DNA of 64,000 nt from NCBI RefSeq assembly GCF_030936135.1, contig NC_082597.1:78598495-78662494 (forward strand), read 5' to 3'. Within the stretch, counting starts at the first letter, position 1. The number at the start of each line of letters is the position of its first letter. Under the pieces are notes generated by a model, which was given only the letters and a program-made list of their open reading frames with translations, searched no databases and was not told the DNA's origin. Source of the DNA: Gavia stellata (lineage: Eukaryota > Chordata > Aves > Gaviiformes > Gaviidae). Of this stretch, positions 1 through 15,000 are shown one piece after another. The position numbers and the translations under genes were made by a program.

Positions 1-3000
1 TCTTGGGATTGAATTTTCTTTGAATGCTGCCTACGTATTGGAATAGGTTCCTGAGAGTCGCCAACAGTAGGACGTTTCCTCACCCAAAGCAAAGAGTGTT
101 GACACGCGGAACAACTAGTAGCTGTGGTGATGCAAACATCATTTTATCTTGTCCTATATAAACTCTTCCACAAAGTGTAAATTTTATATGTTTTCATGCT
201 TGATTTCTTCACGTTGGACTTTTTCTTCTCACGGCCAAAACCAAATACATTCCAAATTTTCCTCAGGGAGGAAAACTTATTCTCTCTTTCAAGTCACACC
301 AAAAATATAGCTGACCCAGTTACTACTGTATGCTTTAGAGCTGCTCAGTCAGAAATCAGCTGGGGAAAGCAGGATGAATAAATGACATACTAGATCAAAT
401 ACATAATTAAAGGGTACTAAATACAGCTGGCCATAATTTTTCAAAGGAAGAGGATTTTATATAGTCTTCTGTAAATCAACATCTTTCAATGTTTTTCACA
501 TTGTCAATTTTTTTATTTTTTTAATGTCTCCATATTTTGAATATAGCTATTTCTACTAAAAGTGCTAGGAATCATTAAAAAAAAATAACTGAAGCTAGTT
601 TTCACAATAAATTAGTTTTCAGTTTTCTTTGTGGAATGTAACTCCTGTCCCCTGAAATTGCAACTTTATCAAAAAGGGAAAATCTGAATTTTCCTCTGAA
701 AACCTTTTACCTAAAGGTATTTGCTTTTTTCCCCTCCCAAAAACATCTGTAAAGTAACAACTGTTTTTTTGTTATTAACTGATGATATCAATTAAGTACA
801 GATTATTGATATTACCTTGCAAAGAGGTTATTTACAATTTTGAGGTGATCATCAGTACTTTCATTTCTTCAAAACTCTACATTAAATTATACTCTTCTGA
901 TTGTTATTCAATGACTCTTTTCATAAAGACGTGAAAAGAAACCTCTCTATTCCTCCATCCGCCAAATATAACACATTTTGAACGCTGCAAATTTAAAAGA
1001 TATTATCAGCCTTCTCCTCATGAAGAAGATACATAGAACCTATTTTTCAAGGGAACCAAGCATTTGTTCCTTCCTTCTGTCAGTTTAAATCAATTTAGAG
1101 TAACTACACATGCACTTACATTGCTGCCTATTATATTATTTTTATTTGATCACATACCAGCTCTTCCCTTTCAAAGGCTTAACTACTTCCAATAATAATC
1201 AGGAAAAAGTAAACTCAGAACTTTCTCACAGCATCTCTCTTCTCATTTTTCCTCCTCCTCCGACCTTCCTCTAAGCCTCCTCCCCCTAGAAAGAGAAGAG
1301 GGGCGTGAAAGGCATTAATTAATTTATCTATCATACACATTGGTGGAAAACGCGTCCCCTGAACTGTTTCTTTGTTAGGAGAAAATGCCTCATCAATCTC
1401 GAGCAGACCAACCTGCATACGCAATTCAAGCCAAACAGACTAATGACGGCTGTGATTTGAGGGCACGCCGTATGACGTCCCAGGAACACATACAGTCACG
1501 GAGCGTTCGCCGTGAGCCTACGCGCCTCCTCGCCTCCTGCAAGCAATCTTACAGGAGAGAAACCTTTCTCTAGCGAGCCAGAGATGGCTTTGGCCAATTT
1601 TCATAACCATCACCTTGTTGGGGAAAGATGAAACCTGTGAGGGCAGGAACGAGGGAAGCAAAGACAGGGTGCTGGCAAGCATTTTCCAGGAAAGCTTTCC
1701 AGCCCACCGTGGGAAATGGGCCACAGGAGGTCACGTCCCTCAGCAAGTGCTTCACTCCGGTAAAGGAGGCTTGTAAGCTCCTCAGCTGATGCTTCGGGAT
1801 CCTCAGACTAATTGATATCCCAGGGTACTGCTTGATGTAAACACAGCTCAATCCCTACCTTGTAGACATGGTGCTTGTTCATGTGCTACAGCAACGGGAG
1901 GGCGATAGTAAGATGTGCCAAGGTGAAAGTAGAGAAACAAGCATTCTGTAGCATTTACTACATGTTTTTTTAATCTTTCCCTGGGCATAAAATTAAAACC
2001 CAGAAGTTTTCCTTGCCCTCCTTTACCTCTGGTTGCTATTTGGGTTTCCTTTTCTGTGTTTAGATCTCTCCAAGCAGTGTTTTGCAATTTGGTTGCAACA
2101 CGAACAGAGTAGATTATTTTTACTAATTCTTTCACTTAAGAAACAAAAGTTCACATTGACTGAAGTGCTGATTACAATTAAGTTTTAGTCAGAACAAATT
2201 CCTAACAGAATTTCTTCTAATCAGTTCAGACCTCTTTTACTGTTTTGTTGGAAGTAAGTTTAATCAGGAAAACGTGAAGTTACTTGCAAATGTTTCATAT
2301 TGTTTTGACTGAAGTATCTGCTCTTAACCTGGAAGACAATTAGTGCCATCTTGGCATTAATGTTGCTTTGATTTCTTTTACTCCAAACTATCCTTTTTCA
2401 TAGTTTGTTGGCACTTTCAGAAGGAAACAAGTTATTTGCAGAGCTCTAACCTTTGTAGCACGTGTGTGTGTCTGCATGCCTGTGTGTTAATCCTCAAATG
2501 TTCATCTATTCTGGGAACTTGATCTTGGATCGAATCACAGAAACACATGCCGCTGGGTACGTGGCAACTGGAATTGTTATATCCTTGCTAAATTTCAAAT
2601 TCATTTGGATGGGAATGTCTTTTTCATCATTACATATTATTGCATTATAGGAAAAGAGTTGCCTTGTTCCACCCCAGAGGATGGCATTTAGATCTAAGTC
2701 TCGTGAATAACTTTCATCCAGTAGGATGAAATATATTAAACATTCAATTATCTTTATTTGTTTATGGTTTTCCACCATAGCTTTGTTTCACTATGAAGTT
2801 AGAACAAAGGTAAGTAGATCTTACATCTTACACTTCCTAATGAAAAAGGCAGCCCTCCAACAGGGCCAAACCAAACAGGTTATAACAGAGGCACACGCAC
2901 ATAAAAAGGCTGTCGAGGAAATTTGCAGCAAGGGACACATGCCAGAAAAATGGTGCAATTTGTGCTTTGCAGGCACCAAAAGCAGAGCTCTCCTGCCCAG

Positions 3001-6000
3001 GCTGTAGAGGTTTAATATGAACTGTCTCTGCCTGATCTGGTGGATGCTTTAAGGGCAGTGGAGAGAAACAGATACTCACAGAGCAAAATTTGTTTTGGAC
3101 ATCTACCTTACACGAGTCATTGTACTTCAGTAACGCTGCTTTCTTGCTGCTGACTAGATGGGGAATCCCAGCCATACATCTAGACTGTAGAAAATTTAGA
3201 TGTTTAAATGTGGACAGACAAAGCCCATCCAGATGCTTGCATACAACAGCAGAGAGGTTCCAGTTCAAACAACCAGACTTAACCAGGAATCAAGTCTTTA
3301 AACTTTACAATTTACCTTCACATCTCTGAATATGATAATCTACAGATTTTATTGTAGAGAGTTATGGCTTCTAGTCAAACTGTACACCACCAGCCTTATT
3401 GCGGCTCATGTTGAGAATTAGTAAGTAACATCAGAAATAAGCAAAAGTGGGACTTGCAGTCTCAGATAAACGAGGACAAAATTGTGTAAGTATGATATTC
3501 AAACTAAACTTTTTCAGAAGACTTGAAAAATTCCACCCATTTCTGTTTTCCCCTCTCCTGGGTACAGAATAAGCATTCTAAGCTTCAGTAACTGATACAA
3601 CAGAGAATCTGTTCTGAGGGTCCTTTAGCGCATACAACAACGCTGAACACAGAGCAGCAGAGTCCTACAGAAATGAAAGCATTTCTCTAGCGCTGCAAGA
3701 TGGATTGAAAAGGAATTTGGGAAACTGAGCGCTTGGAAGCAGAACAAGGGGACTAGGCAGGCTAAAAGAAATGAAGTTATCAAAACACGACAGTAAAGTA
3801 ACACGAGGGATATACACTAAGCTGATGAAAAGCAATACAGAAATAGGAACGAAAGCTGCTTGTCAAATTTAACTAATCAGTAGGCAAGCATTTGGGTGGA
3901 GGTTCTCTAAACAGCAAATATCTGTTGAAAGAGTATTTGAACTTCCTAGCGTCACTGAAATCCCTTTGCATTAGCTGAGATAGTTTGGCTCGCTGAGCTG
4001 CACAGGGAGTGCAGGATTGTCAGTGTTAGCTCTGAATTTTCTGGCTTTGCGAGTTCCATTATTTTATCACTGTAGGTTTTGTTGTTGGGTTTTTTTTCCA
4101 GACGTACATGCAGATTACGATTCTGCTCACAGAGCTGCAACAAGTGAAGGGAAAACTGGCTGCCCTGGCAGTATTCCCCAATATACTTTGTGCAGCTACT
4201 GATTGCATTCATGTTTCTCCCACAGCAGCCCCCTGCGTGCAATGAGGAAAACATGCAGGCAGTAGAAAAATCACTGTCAGAGCAACAAGCTTTGACTAGT
4301 CTCTCTATTGCCTGTGAATATATGTGAAGTGAAGAGAGGTTGTGGGGAATCTAACCGTGACTACTGTTTGTGAGTGAATACAAATTTCACGTCTGGGTGA
4401 CCATCACCTAATTGCTGCTGATTTTTTTTTTTTTCCCCCAGTGGAGCTGACTTTTGAAGCTGGTTCTTCCTGAGCAGCCCGTGCAGAGCCAGTGCCTGCT
4501 AGGAGGCAATTAGCAAGAATTAGTGCAGGTGCTTTTCTTGGCTCCCATCCATGGGAGTCAGCAGTGCAGCCTGGAGCTCCTTGCCCTCCATGCCAACCTG
4601 GGAAGACTCCTCTGGCAGGGATGCACACTGCTGCTCGGCTCCTTCGTGCAACACAACTGAGACTTACTCACAGAAAGCAAGATTTCTGTTTGGGCATTGG
4701 TTTATTTGAAGCTGAGTTTTCATTCTAGTTACTGTCTATGCATAGTGGACAAGAGCACTTTAGCTTCTAGCCTTGTCATTGCTGATCAATATTGATCTGA
4801 AATGTAGGTATAGTCATTGTTTATTTAGCGCCTTTGGGAGCCAGAGCTGAAAAAGTAACAATTTATACATGTTTCAGTTCCAGTTACTGCAAGTTAGTCA
4901 TGGGATAAACAGATTTACCATGCCAGTAATTCCGAGATGAACTGGTAAGGTGAACAAAATTATTTTAGAGTTTAGCAGCATCACTGTCTGTGTTCAGCAT
5001 TAACAACTTATGCTTATACTACCATTACCCGATTTTGAAGTGGCTTAAGAGATGGGTGCATATATATGGAGCAGCTGAGACAAAGTGAGGTGCAGTGACT
5101 TCCAGAGTTGTTCAACAGACACATTGAGAAAGCTAGGAATGAAAACCAAGTCTCCCGAGCTATAACCCTCTATCCTCCGGTAACACCCCCTCACTTTATG
5201 GCCCCTTCATTTTCATCTCCTGTTTACTGCCTTATTTCTCTGGTGTCAATGTACACAGAAACGGTTCACTCAACAAAACCCCTCAACTCTCTTCTAAGTG
5301 CAAGAACTGGAGAACCCACAGCTGATGAAGAGTTGAACTTCATGAGATGGGCAAGGACTGGAGGAGAGGGACTGAGTTAATCCTATGTATTTATGTGGTG
5401 CCTCGCAATTATGACTGAGGTCCCTAGGACTAACACTTACAAATGCTAGAGACGCCACAATTAGTATGTTGATTCTAATATCTGATTCTTCAAAATGTTG
5501 CTGTGTGGAAACTGAGGATCCCTTCCATAAACATAATTATTCCTTGAAATACTGACTTTAACTTACATATGGAGTATAACTTGTGTCTCTTTTTTTCCAC
5601 ACTTGGTTCCTAACGATAGATATCAATTCACATTCTAATAAAAAGTATCCTTGCAGTAGGGAGAGGGCTGCCCTAGGAATTACATGAAAGATGTTCTTAA
5701 ATGGCAGGTGGTACAACGTAATGCAGGGGTTGACCATACAGAGTCCTTGGTTGTCTGAAAAGATAAACTAGGGCAAACACAGGCAGTTGAGATACTGACA
5801 TTGTACTGGTGGGCTAGAAGAGTGTGTTAGGTGAAGCGATAGCAAGAGCAGCAGCAAGTCTCAGATGTCTGGGTAAACTGGGGGAGAAATAGAGCTGTTG
5901 AAGTGTGGGCGCTCTCCATCACTTGTGCATGCATCAGTCCAGATTTGTCCCCCTCCTACCACAGCATCACTATCCTCTACCCCAAGACACATGCTGGCTG

Positions 6001-9000
6001 TGTTAAATCACAGCCACAGATAAAATATAAGCATGCATTAAAATTTGTGCAAGAACTACCTTAACTGTGACCGCAAGTTTCCAATATACAGAATTTCATA
6101 CAGCGCACACAATTGGATGATGCAGTAGGCACTTCTCTGTTCTCACCCTTATTCCCTAGCTGTATGTAAGCTACAGAATAGGGTTTCATTAAAGCAATGG
6201 ATATATCAGAAACCACTGGCACAGTAGAACTATATTCCCACACAGCATAATTGAGGCTGCAAGAAAAACGGCAGGTTGTCCTTCATAAATATTTTAAAAT
6301 TAAACTGTAGAAAAGTCTGACTTACACTCATTTTGTGAACTTTAAAGATGACGATTTCTATCTGTACACCTACATGTGTTCCCACACAAAATACTGTACT
6401 AATTTACAGTAAAAGAACACAGAGGATTATATCTTGACTGAGACTTGTACCTTAAAACACAATAGAAATAGTAATATTCAGAGATGCAGGAAGTGCAGAT
6501 AGAAAGACATATTGGCGGGGGGGAGGAATAAATTCACAAAACCAAAACCCACCAAAAATTGAGATTGTGAGGAGAGTTTCAGCACTGTTGTTGCAGCTAG
6601 GAACAGCAATAGACAAAGGAGAGTCATGCCCCATGATATGGGCAACCCTTGGTTAACATAAATCAGAATTAAGACTGATATATGAGTATAACTTTCATAT
6701 ATAGACTTATACCTGATTGTCCAGATTTAAAATATTACATGAAATGTAGAGAAAGTGGGTCATAAAGATTAAGCAGGATTTTTCCATTCTTTCACAGTGT
6801 TTTTTGATTACAATACAGCATCCATTGCTCTAGATTAAATTATTTTTGGGTTACTATTTCCATCATTAGCTTTCTGGAGACTAAGTTCCAGATTCAACAC
6901 AACGTTGAGGTTCAAACAGGGCTTTTAAAAAAGCCTTCTCTAGGGTGTCTGCATGTTTGCATCCTGAGCTGCACAAGTAAAGCCAGTAAAGAAGCAGGAG
7001 TTTTTCCAATAACATTAGCTACATTACTCCCTCCAGCCAAACCTCCAAACCAAAACCCCTGGGACATTGCAGCTTGGTCTCCCCACTTCCCCATCTCTTT
7101 CGGGATTCATGGGATTTTTACTTCTGTTCTTCCCAGGTCTGCCACAGACAGGCTGGAAGTCTTTGAGGAAGTCACCTCACTGGGGAATGCTTCCATTTCC
7201 CAATTTATAAAATGCAAATAATGATACTTCCTTCATGTGCTGCAGACCCGTAAGGAAAGGCACAGTAAAAAAACCCCAAGTTGTTATAATTGGGAGCAAT
7301 TTCCCATGCACAGCTGTTGGCTAAAAGAAACAACAGAAATCTTACCTGCTGCATCTCAGTGGTCCCAGTTAAAACCATCTAATATTCATGCCCTTAGAGC
7401 TAAGTTGGTTCTAGAAAAATCCATTGAGGCAGTAGCTTTGGGCTTCTACCCCAAGATCAAAAACACCACTGCCACATAACTCAAAATAGTGACCTAGTAT
7501 AAGTTCACTCTCCCAATTTTGTATGTTCAGAAAGTACTGACAAGAGAGTGTGGTCCTGGCAGGTTTTTATACTCCAGCAGGTACTCTCTGTCCTCTCACA
7601 GCTGGTGGAAAGCTGGAATAAGGTGCTCCGACTAATTTGGGGAAAACAAAGTCATGTGCCCACACCTGCTCTGGATCACAGTGGTACTGCAGGTGATAAA
7701 GTTGGGCACAGTATTAATTGCTGTAGCACTACAGCCAAATACCCTGCCTAGCAGAACCTGCGCAAGGCTACACCTGGTTTTGTATCTGCCACGTAACAGG
7801 GGCCAGTGTTTAGGTCTGCTGCACACAACACTCAGGATATTCCTTCAATCTGCTGGTGAGGACGTACAGTTTGAGCATGGCCTTGGCATGCAAAGCGGTG
7901 CTGAATGAAACCAGGATCAAATGGATCACCTTGTTTGATTTGCGGCAGGCTCCTCCAAGGCAGTGACTTTCTCCAGCCCCCGCGGAACGGAGCTTTTTGA
8001 CTTGGGAAGCTCAGCTGCATCACATAGTCAGAGACTGAAAAAGAAAAGAGAGAAAAGAGAAAACCCAGTGAGTTCCCCGCAGACGTTAAGGGCTGCCTGC
8101 CTCTGCTCCCTGCAAAACTGCTTTCCCTGTAGCCATCTAGTGGAAGGCAACCGAAATGTTCCCAATTAGGAAAAAAATAAACGGAGAGGGTTCTTTCCAG
8201 CGGTCAAAAGACCTCGGTACAAATACCCAATAAACCAAAAGGAACAGCCACCTCGCTGAAAGTCTTCCTAAAGCATAATCTTCAGTTACACAGTAGCGGT
8301 TTTATTAGGCAACCTCCTGTCTTTAAGAAAACATAATAAAGAATCCTCAAATGTAATGGGTTGATTTCTCCTATCAGTCAGGTTAGTTCTACTTTCATGT
8401 AACTGTTCTGCATTTACATAAGTTTGTTTCTGATTACATAAAGGTAAATGAGATGGGAATTGGGCCTATTAAGTGTATATTTAGCTGCTTCCCTAAGCAA
8501 TCTGTTTTTTTCAAAACCAGGGCTTGCTCATTTGAGACCAGTTTAAACAACTAATAGAAAAACTAACTCACTGCCTGAAGAAACCCGGTTTTGTTCTTAC
8601 TGTTAGCACAGCCACAGGAGAAACCAAAGGGCTGAAGTTTCACTGCAGCTGCGAGCGGGTGTGTACTCCTCCATTCAGTAAAACACATTGGGGGAAAAAT
8701 TCCTGCTCTTTATAAAGTGTGAAGCAAATGCATGAAGCCCTATACCAACTTAATAAGGAAACCAAGAGGGACAAATAGGGCATTTCTTCAGCTACTGTAG
8801 CAACTAAGTGAGGAGGCAAAACAGAGTCAGGCTGCACTTTATACCAGACAAATCTGTTTTTCCATGTATTAACAAAAAGAGAATGCAGAACTGCACTACC
8901 TGTCCTTTCTCCCCAGTTCCTTCTTCACTCCAATACTTTCATTTTAATTGCCGGCTGGGTTCACAAGAAACAAGTTACTCTGAAAGACTGAGAGGTGCTT

Positions 9001-12000
9001 TAGTGAAGGGCAGCAATGGTAACTGAATGCTCCCGACTTCCACTTGTTTTCCAGACCAGAGCAATTTGTAGCCATATCCCTCCCTCAGTTCCTCCACCTG
9101 TAAAACAAGAGAAAAGGCAGGGTGAAAAAACACTAGGAGATAGGGTTCTTTTATTGCAAGGTTGGTCTCATCATGTAAGTTTTGATATTAACGGCAGTGT
9201 CCAGCTGTAATACTTTCTCCGTAAGATAAATGCTAGTGAGTAATCATCTCTTCCTGGTTTTACCTAATTTACAAGAGCTGTGAACTCTAATGGTTTCACA
9301 CCTAGCTCTGGGTTATGCCAATGCATTGATTAAATGACAAGAGAATCTGGTTTAACACTTGCAAAGCATTTTAAGGCTAAAAGACACCAATAAGCTGTAA
9401 ACTATTATAGGATCTATGCAGAGCTGAACCAGAAAGGTGAAATTACCAGCATTGCCAGTATTTTCAAATCGTAACACTGGATAAAAACGCACACCTGATT
9501 CCTCATGTCGAAAAGTATCTTTCTAACTGATGTCAATAGAGCAAGAGGATAAGAAATGTATATGAAAGTTTCAGACTGGGAAGCAGGATGATCGTACTGA
9601 GCTAGACCACTTTATTCTGAGTTCCCTCTTTCTCCATGAAAAGCTGAGATAACTGGAGACTTTGGTTGCCTGAAGGGCAAGTTACTAGCTAGGCTAAGTT
9701 GGGACTGTAGAATTTGTCCTTACGTGGTCGGCTTTTATTTATAAGTTAAGCTCTTTTTCGCCTCCAAGATAGTCCCGTAATAGAAACAAACAGTTACAGA
9801 CTCAGAGTTATTCTAGGCTTGGGGTCGCATTTTTCTTAGAAACACAAAGGTCTCATTTTTTATTTTTCTGAATTCCCAGGGTTTACTTGCACAACTCCCA
9901 TTAATATTGATGGGAGTTAGATGTCTTAAAAATCCCAATGCACACAAAAAAGAATAGACTCCTAAGTGAATGTCTATTATAAAATGACAAAGAGCTGTAG
10001 TCTTTGCAAAAGCCGGCAAAGAGTATTCTTCTGTTTAATGCTCTAATAAGTGTCCTATTATCCATTTAGTTCAATTACACTGAATGAGTCTGGTTTTTCC
10101 AAAGCCTTTCACTTTGTCACAGTCAGTATGGGGAGGCTGACAAGAAAGATGAGCCACTGCTAGCTCTTGGGTAGCTACACTGATCTCTCACTATACCTCA
10201 GTGAGAACCAGGATCCACTCGTTAGCAGAAAGGAAACAGGCATGACAATGGCCCCCAGTAGAGCCCTCGAGGTACAAATCTGACAATGATCCCATTGTAA
10301 ACCTCTTATCATCTGAATGTTTTTATCCTCATCCATTACTCAATCTTTAGGGGCTCAGACTTAGAAAACAAGGAGGAAACGGCTCCCTTCTGAACTGCTC
10401 AGAAGAATATAAGACCATGCTGAACAATTTAAGCCAAGAGCTACACGGTTTTTGATATGCTTCTTAATTCTCAGAAATTGGTTTTGTTGTTTTTCCACAA
10501 CAGTGACTTTTTGTTTTAAGAGACACACGTCTTCTTTTTAGGAGAGGCCCTCCACGGTGCCACAGAATGGGACACAAATACACAGTGCTCTGAAGTGGAG
10601 AAAGTATACTGAGATATATATTGCAAGCGTCAGTGATGCCATCACGAGTTAGTTAATCTTATCCTAGCAAAAGGGTCAGTATTTGAAAATAATGGATGCA
10701 AAACAATTACAGACTTCAAAGAGATTTCATACTATTTTAGCATATACTATATATTTAAAGGTGGAGTGTATGTACAGACTTCTGTTTTATCCCACCTCGT
10801 CTTTTACATTTCATCTTTTAGCAATTCATCCAACATGCAGAAAGATTAGTAGCAGAAATCTTACATGTATATATTCCATTCAGTAAATAATCCAGTTTCT
10901 TAAGTTACTGAAACACATATGTATGCAATGGAGTGTCATTGCTCCAGAGAAGCCCCTATAATATATTGGGTAATAACACATTTTAAAAATTGGCTACATT
11001 TTTTTTTTTATGAGGTACACCATAACACTAACTTGCAAGGCATTACAGCATGTCTGGTAAACCATAAGCACTTGAAAAATTATATTGGTAAACACATACA
11101 TACATAAAGATATATGCATACGTGTGTGTATATATATATAGATATACACCCTGATACGGTTATTTGAATCTATTGCAGGACTGGATTAAAGGGTCAGGCA
11201 GATTCCTTTTCTTTCTGATATTCTTGATTGGGGTCCTGTCAAATCATTGCTCATTTCCATCTACCGAAACCTTGTAAGAGGAATAGCAGTTGGCATCTTG
11301 ATCCCTTCTGTCTCTTAGTTTTGAGTTCTTCTTCCTAGGCAGGTGATGCTACTCGGGTGCAGAAAGCTCTGTCAGCCCCATGCGGAAACACTTTTCCCTC
11401 TGTCAGGCACACCTGATCCCGAGCACCCGTCCCTCGACTGCTGCCATAGCTGCTGGGGGCTGTAACAACCATGGCAGCCTGAGGAGCAGTTAGAGCAAAG
11501 CTTTGCCCCTGGCCTTCCCTTATCCACCTCTTTAAAGAGAACCAACTAAGTTATACCAACACACGCCAATTTTATACTGGCTTAAATATTTCAATCCAAG
11601 AGTGCTTCCACCGATGTGATTACCGGGCTATTGTCCCTACGACAGATACAGTTCCACTGACACCATCGTGTCTTCTGCCAGTTACCACTGTCAGACCCCA
11701 AGGAATAAGGCTTGTTTGAGGAGTTAAAAACTATTTTAATATAAATAAATACTAAATAAATCAAAACCAAAACAACTTCTGTGTGGAGATACTCCAAGCG
11801 TGCAGGTTTCTTTTGCCCGTCAGAGGATGGTCAGGTCGTCCATGTGTTTTCACATCTCCTTGTTCCCAGCACATACCCCAACCTGCAGCATGCACACATG
11901 GCCTTTCTTGACTTCCCCCGTGAGAAGTGCTCAATGTTCTCATCTACCCTATGGCACCAGCGTGTGAAGGAGAGAAATAGACTGGTCTTCAGCTTTTTTT

Positions 12001-15000
12001 CCCAAAGATAAGCAAGGACTTTTCTCATCCTGATCCAATTCAGCATGAACACATGGAGCTGTAGGTGCAACATCTCCCACATGGCTCATTCCTGTCCCTG
12101 CTTGGGCTTTGCAGAGAAAGTTGGAGGGCCAAAAAATGACAGAATCCTGACTTCTGTTCTCACAAAACTACAAGTTGAGTATCTTCACCCATAGCCAGCC
12201 AGGATATTTGACTACACTAGGAGAAATAGTTAAAACAGAGATACATCTAAATCTGTTTCTCATAGGTTTTGGTCCAATACTACAGAATGACCAAACTGAT
12301 GGATACATGGGTCATTTTTGGTGCACCAAGGGAGAACACACAAAGGTGTTGATCGGAGTTGTGGAGGGTCAGGACTGAAGGCTTGCTCCTTTACATTCGG
12401 TTAAACAATAGCCTAAGATTTCTAACGAGGTGCTCAAAATACATTATCCTAGTAGCAGAAAATATCTTGGTTGGTTTAAAGAGGTGGCTTTGTCAGATTG
12501 TAATATATATTTCAAATGCTTTACGAAGAATGCAATGTCAATCAACATTTGACACTGCACTTGAACATCAGAAAGAGCTGTCTAGAAAAATGTTTTTTTC
12601 AATTGATATAAATTTTCATTTCCATTCAGTAGAGAACTTGTTAACAAAAGAGTGAACATGACCAAACCATTCTCTGTATCTATGAGTACACAAAATACAT
12701 CCCTTTTCAGTAAACTCAAGATGTAATTATTTATGGCCTCACTGATGTCAGCTCTTTATTGCCTTTAAAACCTTTTTCAGTATATCTTCAGTGATTCAGA
12801 CCAACTCCTGTCTTTATGCATACGATAAAAATCTAAAAGCTAGAGTCTCAAAAAAAAATTTAAACTTTTTTTTAAGTAAACAAGTTATCAATGAGGGCTA
12901 AAATAACACACAGGAGTATGTCAAGATTGAAACAAAAACAAAAAAGCAAAACCCCCAAAACCATCAGCAGAATTTCAAATACCATCCCAAGTTTGGATAG
13001 CTATAACACACTTTAAAGACAGCAGGAAATCTGTACAGGAAAGGCGTGTCGGGAGGACACTTTCAGGAGTTAAAAAAGTGTTTCTCAGGAGATTCAACTC
13101 ACTGAATATTGAAATCAATGCAAAGACTACCACTGTCATCACTGGGTATTGTACTGATCTGAAAATGAATTGCTGTCTCCCTGTTGTGTTCATCCTTCCC
13201 AATGTGTATTGGCCATGTCAAAATCCTGATTTTCAGGATAAATATATTTGTCCAGTTTCATATTCCTTTTGATTTTTTTCCCAGTACCTACTAAAAGTAG
13301 GCAACGATACCTTGTTTTAATATATTCTTCATAATACTTTTAGCTGATTAAAGGAAAGAAACAGGGCTTAAATACAGTCTATCAATAAAATCAAAAGACT
13401 GAAGGCCCACTGGTCTTATCAGCCTAGACAAGGATTATCAAGCAATAACTGACATTGGTTAGGATTGAATTTATACTTATATGTGTTTGGATGAAAACTT
13501 TGAACTTCCTTTTCTTTCTTTCATCTTCCAGGAGTGATTGTACTAGTGGTGTTTATTACCAGCAAGTTGTGAGAAGTATGAGAAGTACTTTAGAAACATG
13601 TACTGAAATCAGGATTCATTTTGTTCCCTTGAAATCTCATTTTCTTCCACTGTTCCATAAAAGTTTCAATAGTCCACCACGAGAAGAAAAATAATGCAAC
13701 ACTGACCTGGGCTTCTTAATACACATCACAGAAGGCAATCAAGGATGCCACTGAAACAAGCAACTTTCAAGTGACACTTGATTTGTCATGAATTTGAAAA
13801 AACAAGTCAAACAATTTTGGTTAACAAACAAGCAAAACCACCACAACGTATTTTTGAACAAAATTCTGACAGACTGAAGGTAAATGACCTGCCAGAAGTG
13901 TTTTTCAAAGCTCTAGTTAACATGGGTTTAGATACAGGCAAAATCGCTTTGATAAAACTGCAACTCATTTCCCAGCATAACTTCAGTATCATTATTTGCT
14001 GAAAGAAACAGAGATCCAGAAATTAAATTCCAGATCTCAATTTGGACTCAAATTAGAAACAAACAAACAGGAATTGGGGAAAGTTTATAGAAATAGATGT
14101 AATGTGTTTAGAAATAGATTTAATGATTTAACACCCCTGATAGTCCATGCCAATTTTTCAGGAGGCTTTAGAGGACAGATAGAAATAAAGGCTTACTCAT
14201 ACATAGTCTTTGAACAAATGCAATGCCAGACCCAATTTGCTGTTCCCTAAAAGACATTTTAAATAACTGCAAGAGGCAGATTTAACTACGGTTACACCAG
14301 GGATGAACTCAGACCATTGTTTTCTTTCCTGGAGGCTACGACATTGAGTAATTCTTAGAACGTTCCTTATTGTCAACATTTGAAGGGAATAAATGACTAG
14401 GTACAAGTGTTCACCTGAGCACCATTTATTGATCGGTTGGCTTCTAAATCATCTTTGGCAGAAGACCACTTCCAGTTTCTCAGTATGCAGCTGAACACTA
14501 GTTATTTGGCAAGTATCTACATACAAGCCTCTTCTGGCTATACCTATGGAGCCTGTAGGTTTCACACCACTTTAAATATATTTTGAATAGGGTTTGCAAA
14601 CTTGTATTGGTATTAATTGTATCTAAGGTTTCACAGAGTTTAGAGCTTTAACACTGCAACTAACATTAGCCACATAACACCCGCAGTCCTAGTCTCATGA
14701 AAATCTCATGTACCATCAGTGCACAGGTTGAGAGACTGGATAAACTCTATGGGCCATATGAGAATTTCTGGCTGAATGGAAGAACTTGGACGCCCTCCGA
14801 AAGGTGCCTCGTGGCTGAGGATTCAGGCTGTCTGACAACTCCAGCACGCAATCCTCTCTTGGTGGTTCCCCTTATTCTAGAACAATGAATGCTAAAAGAA
14901 ATGAGGCAATTTAAATGCTTTTTCACCTTTAGGGTATTAATAACATGTCCGCCCCCTCTCTCCCTCCCCCTCAGCGCCCCCTCCTTAATTCCATCATAAT

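Noticed and set aside
2837..3268. 143-codon minus-strand open frame
   Set aside because: Cys- and Leu-rich translation without domain or splice support; length is within chance for 64 kb read in six frames.
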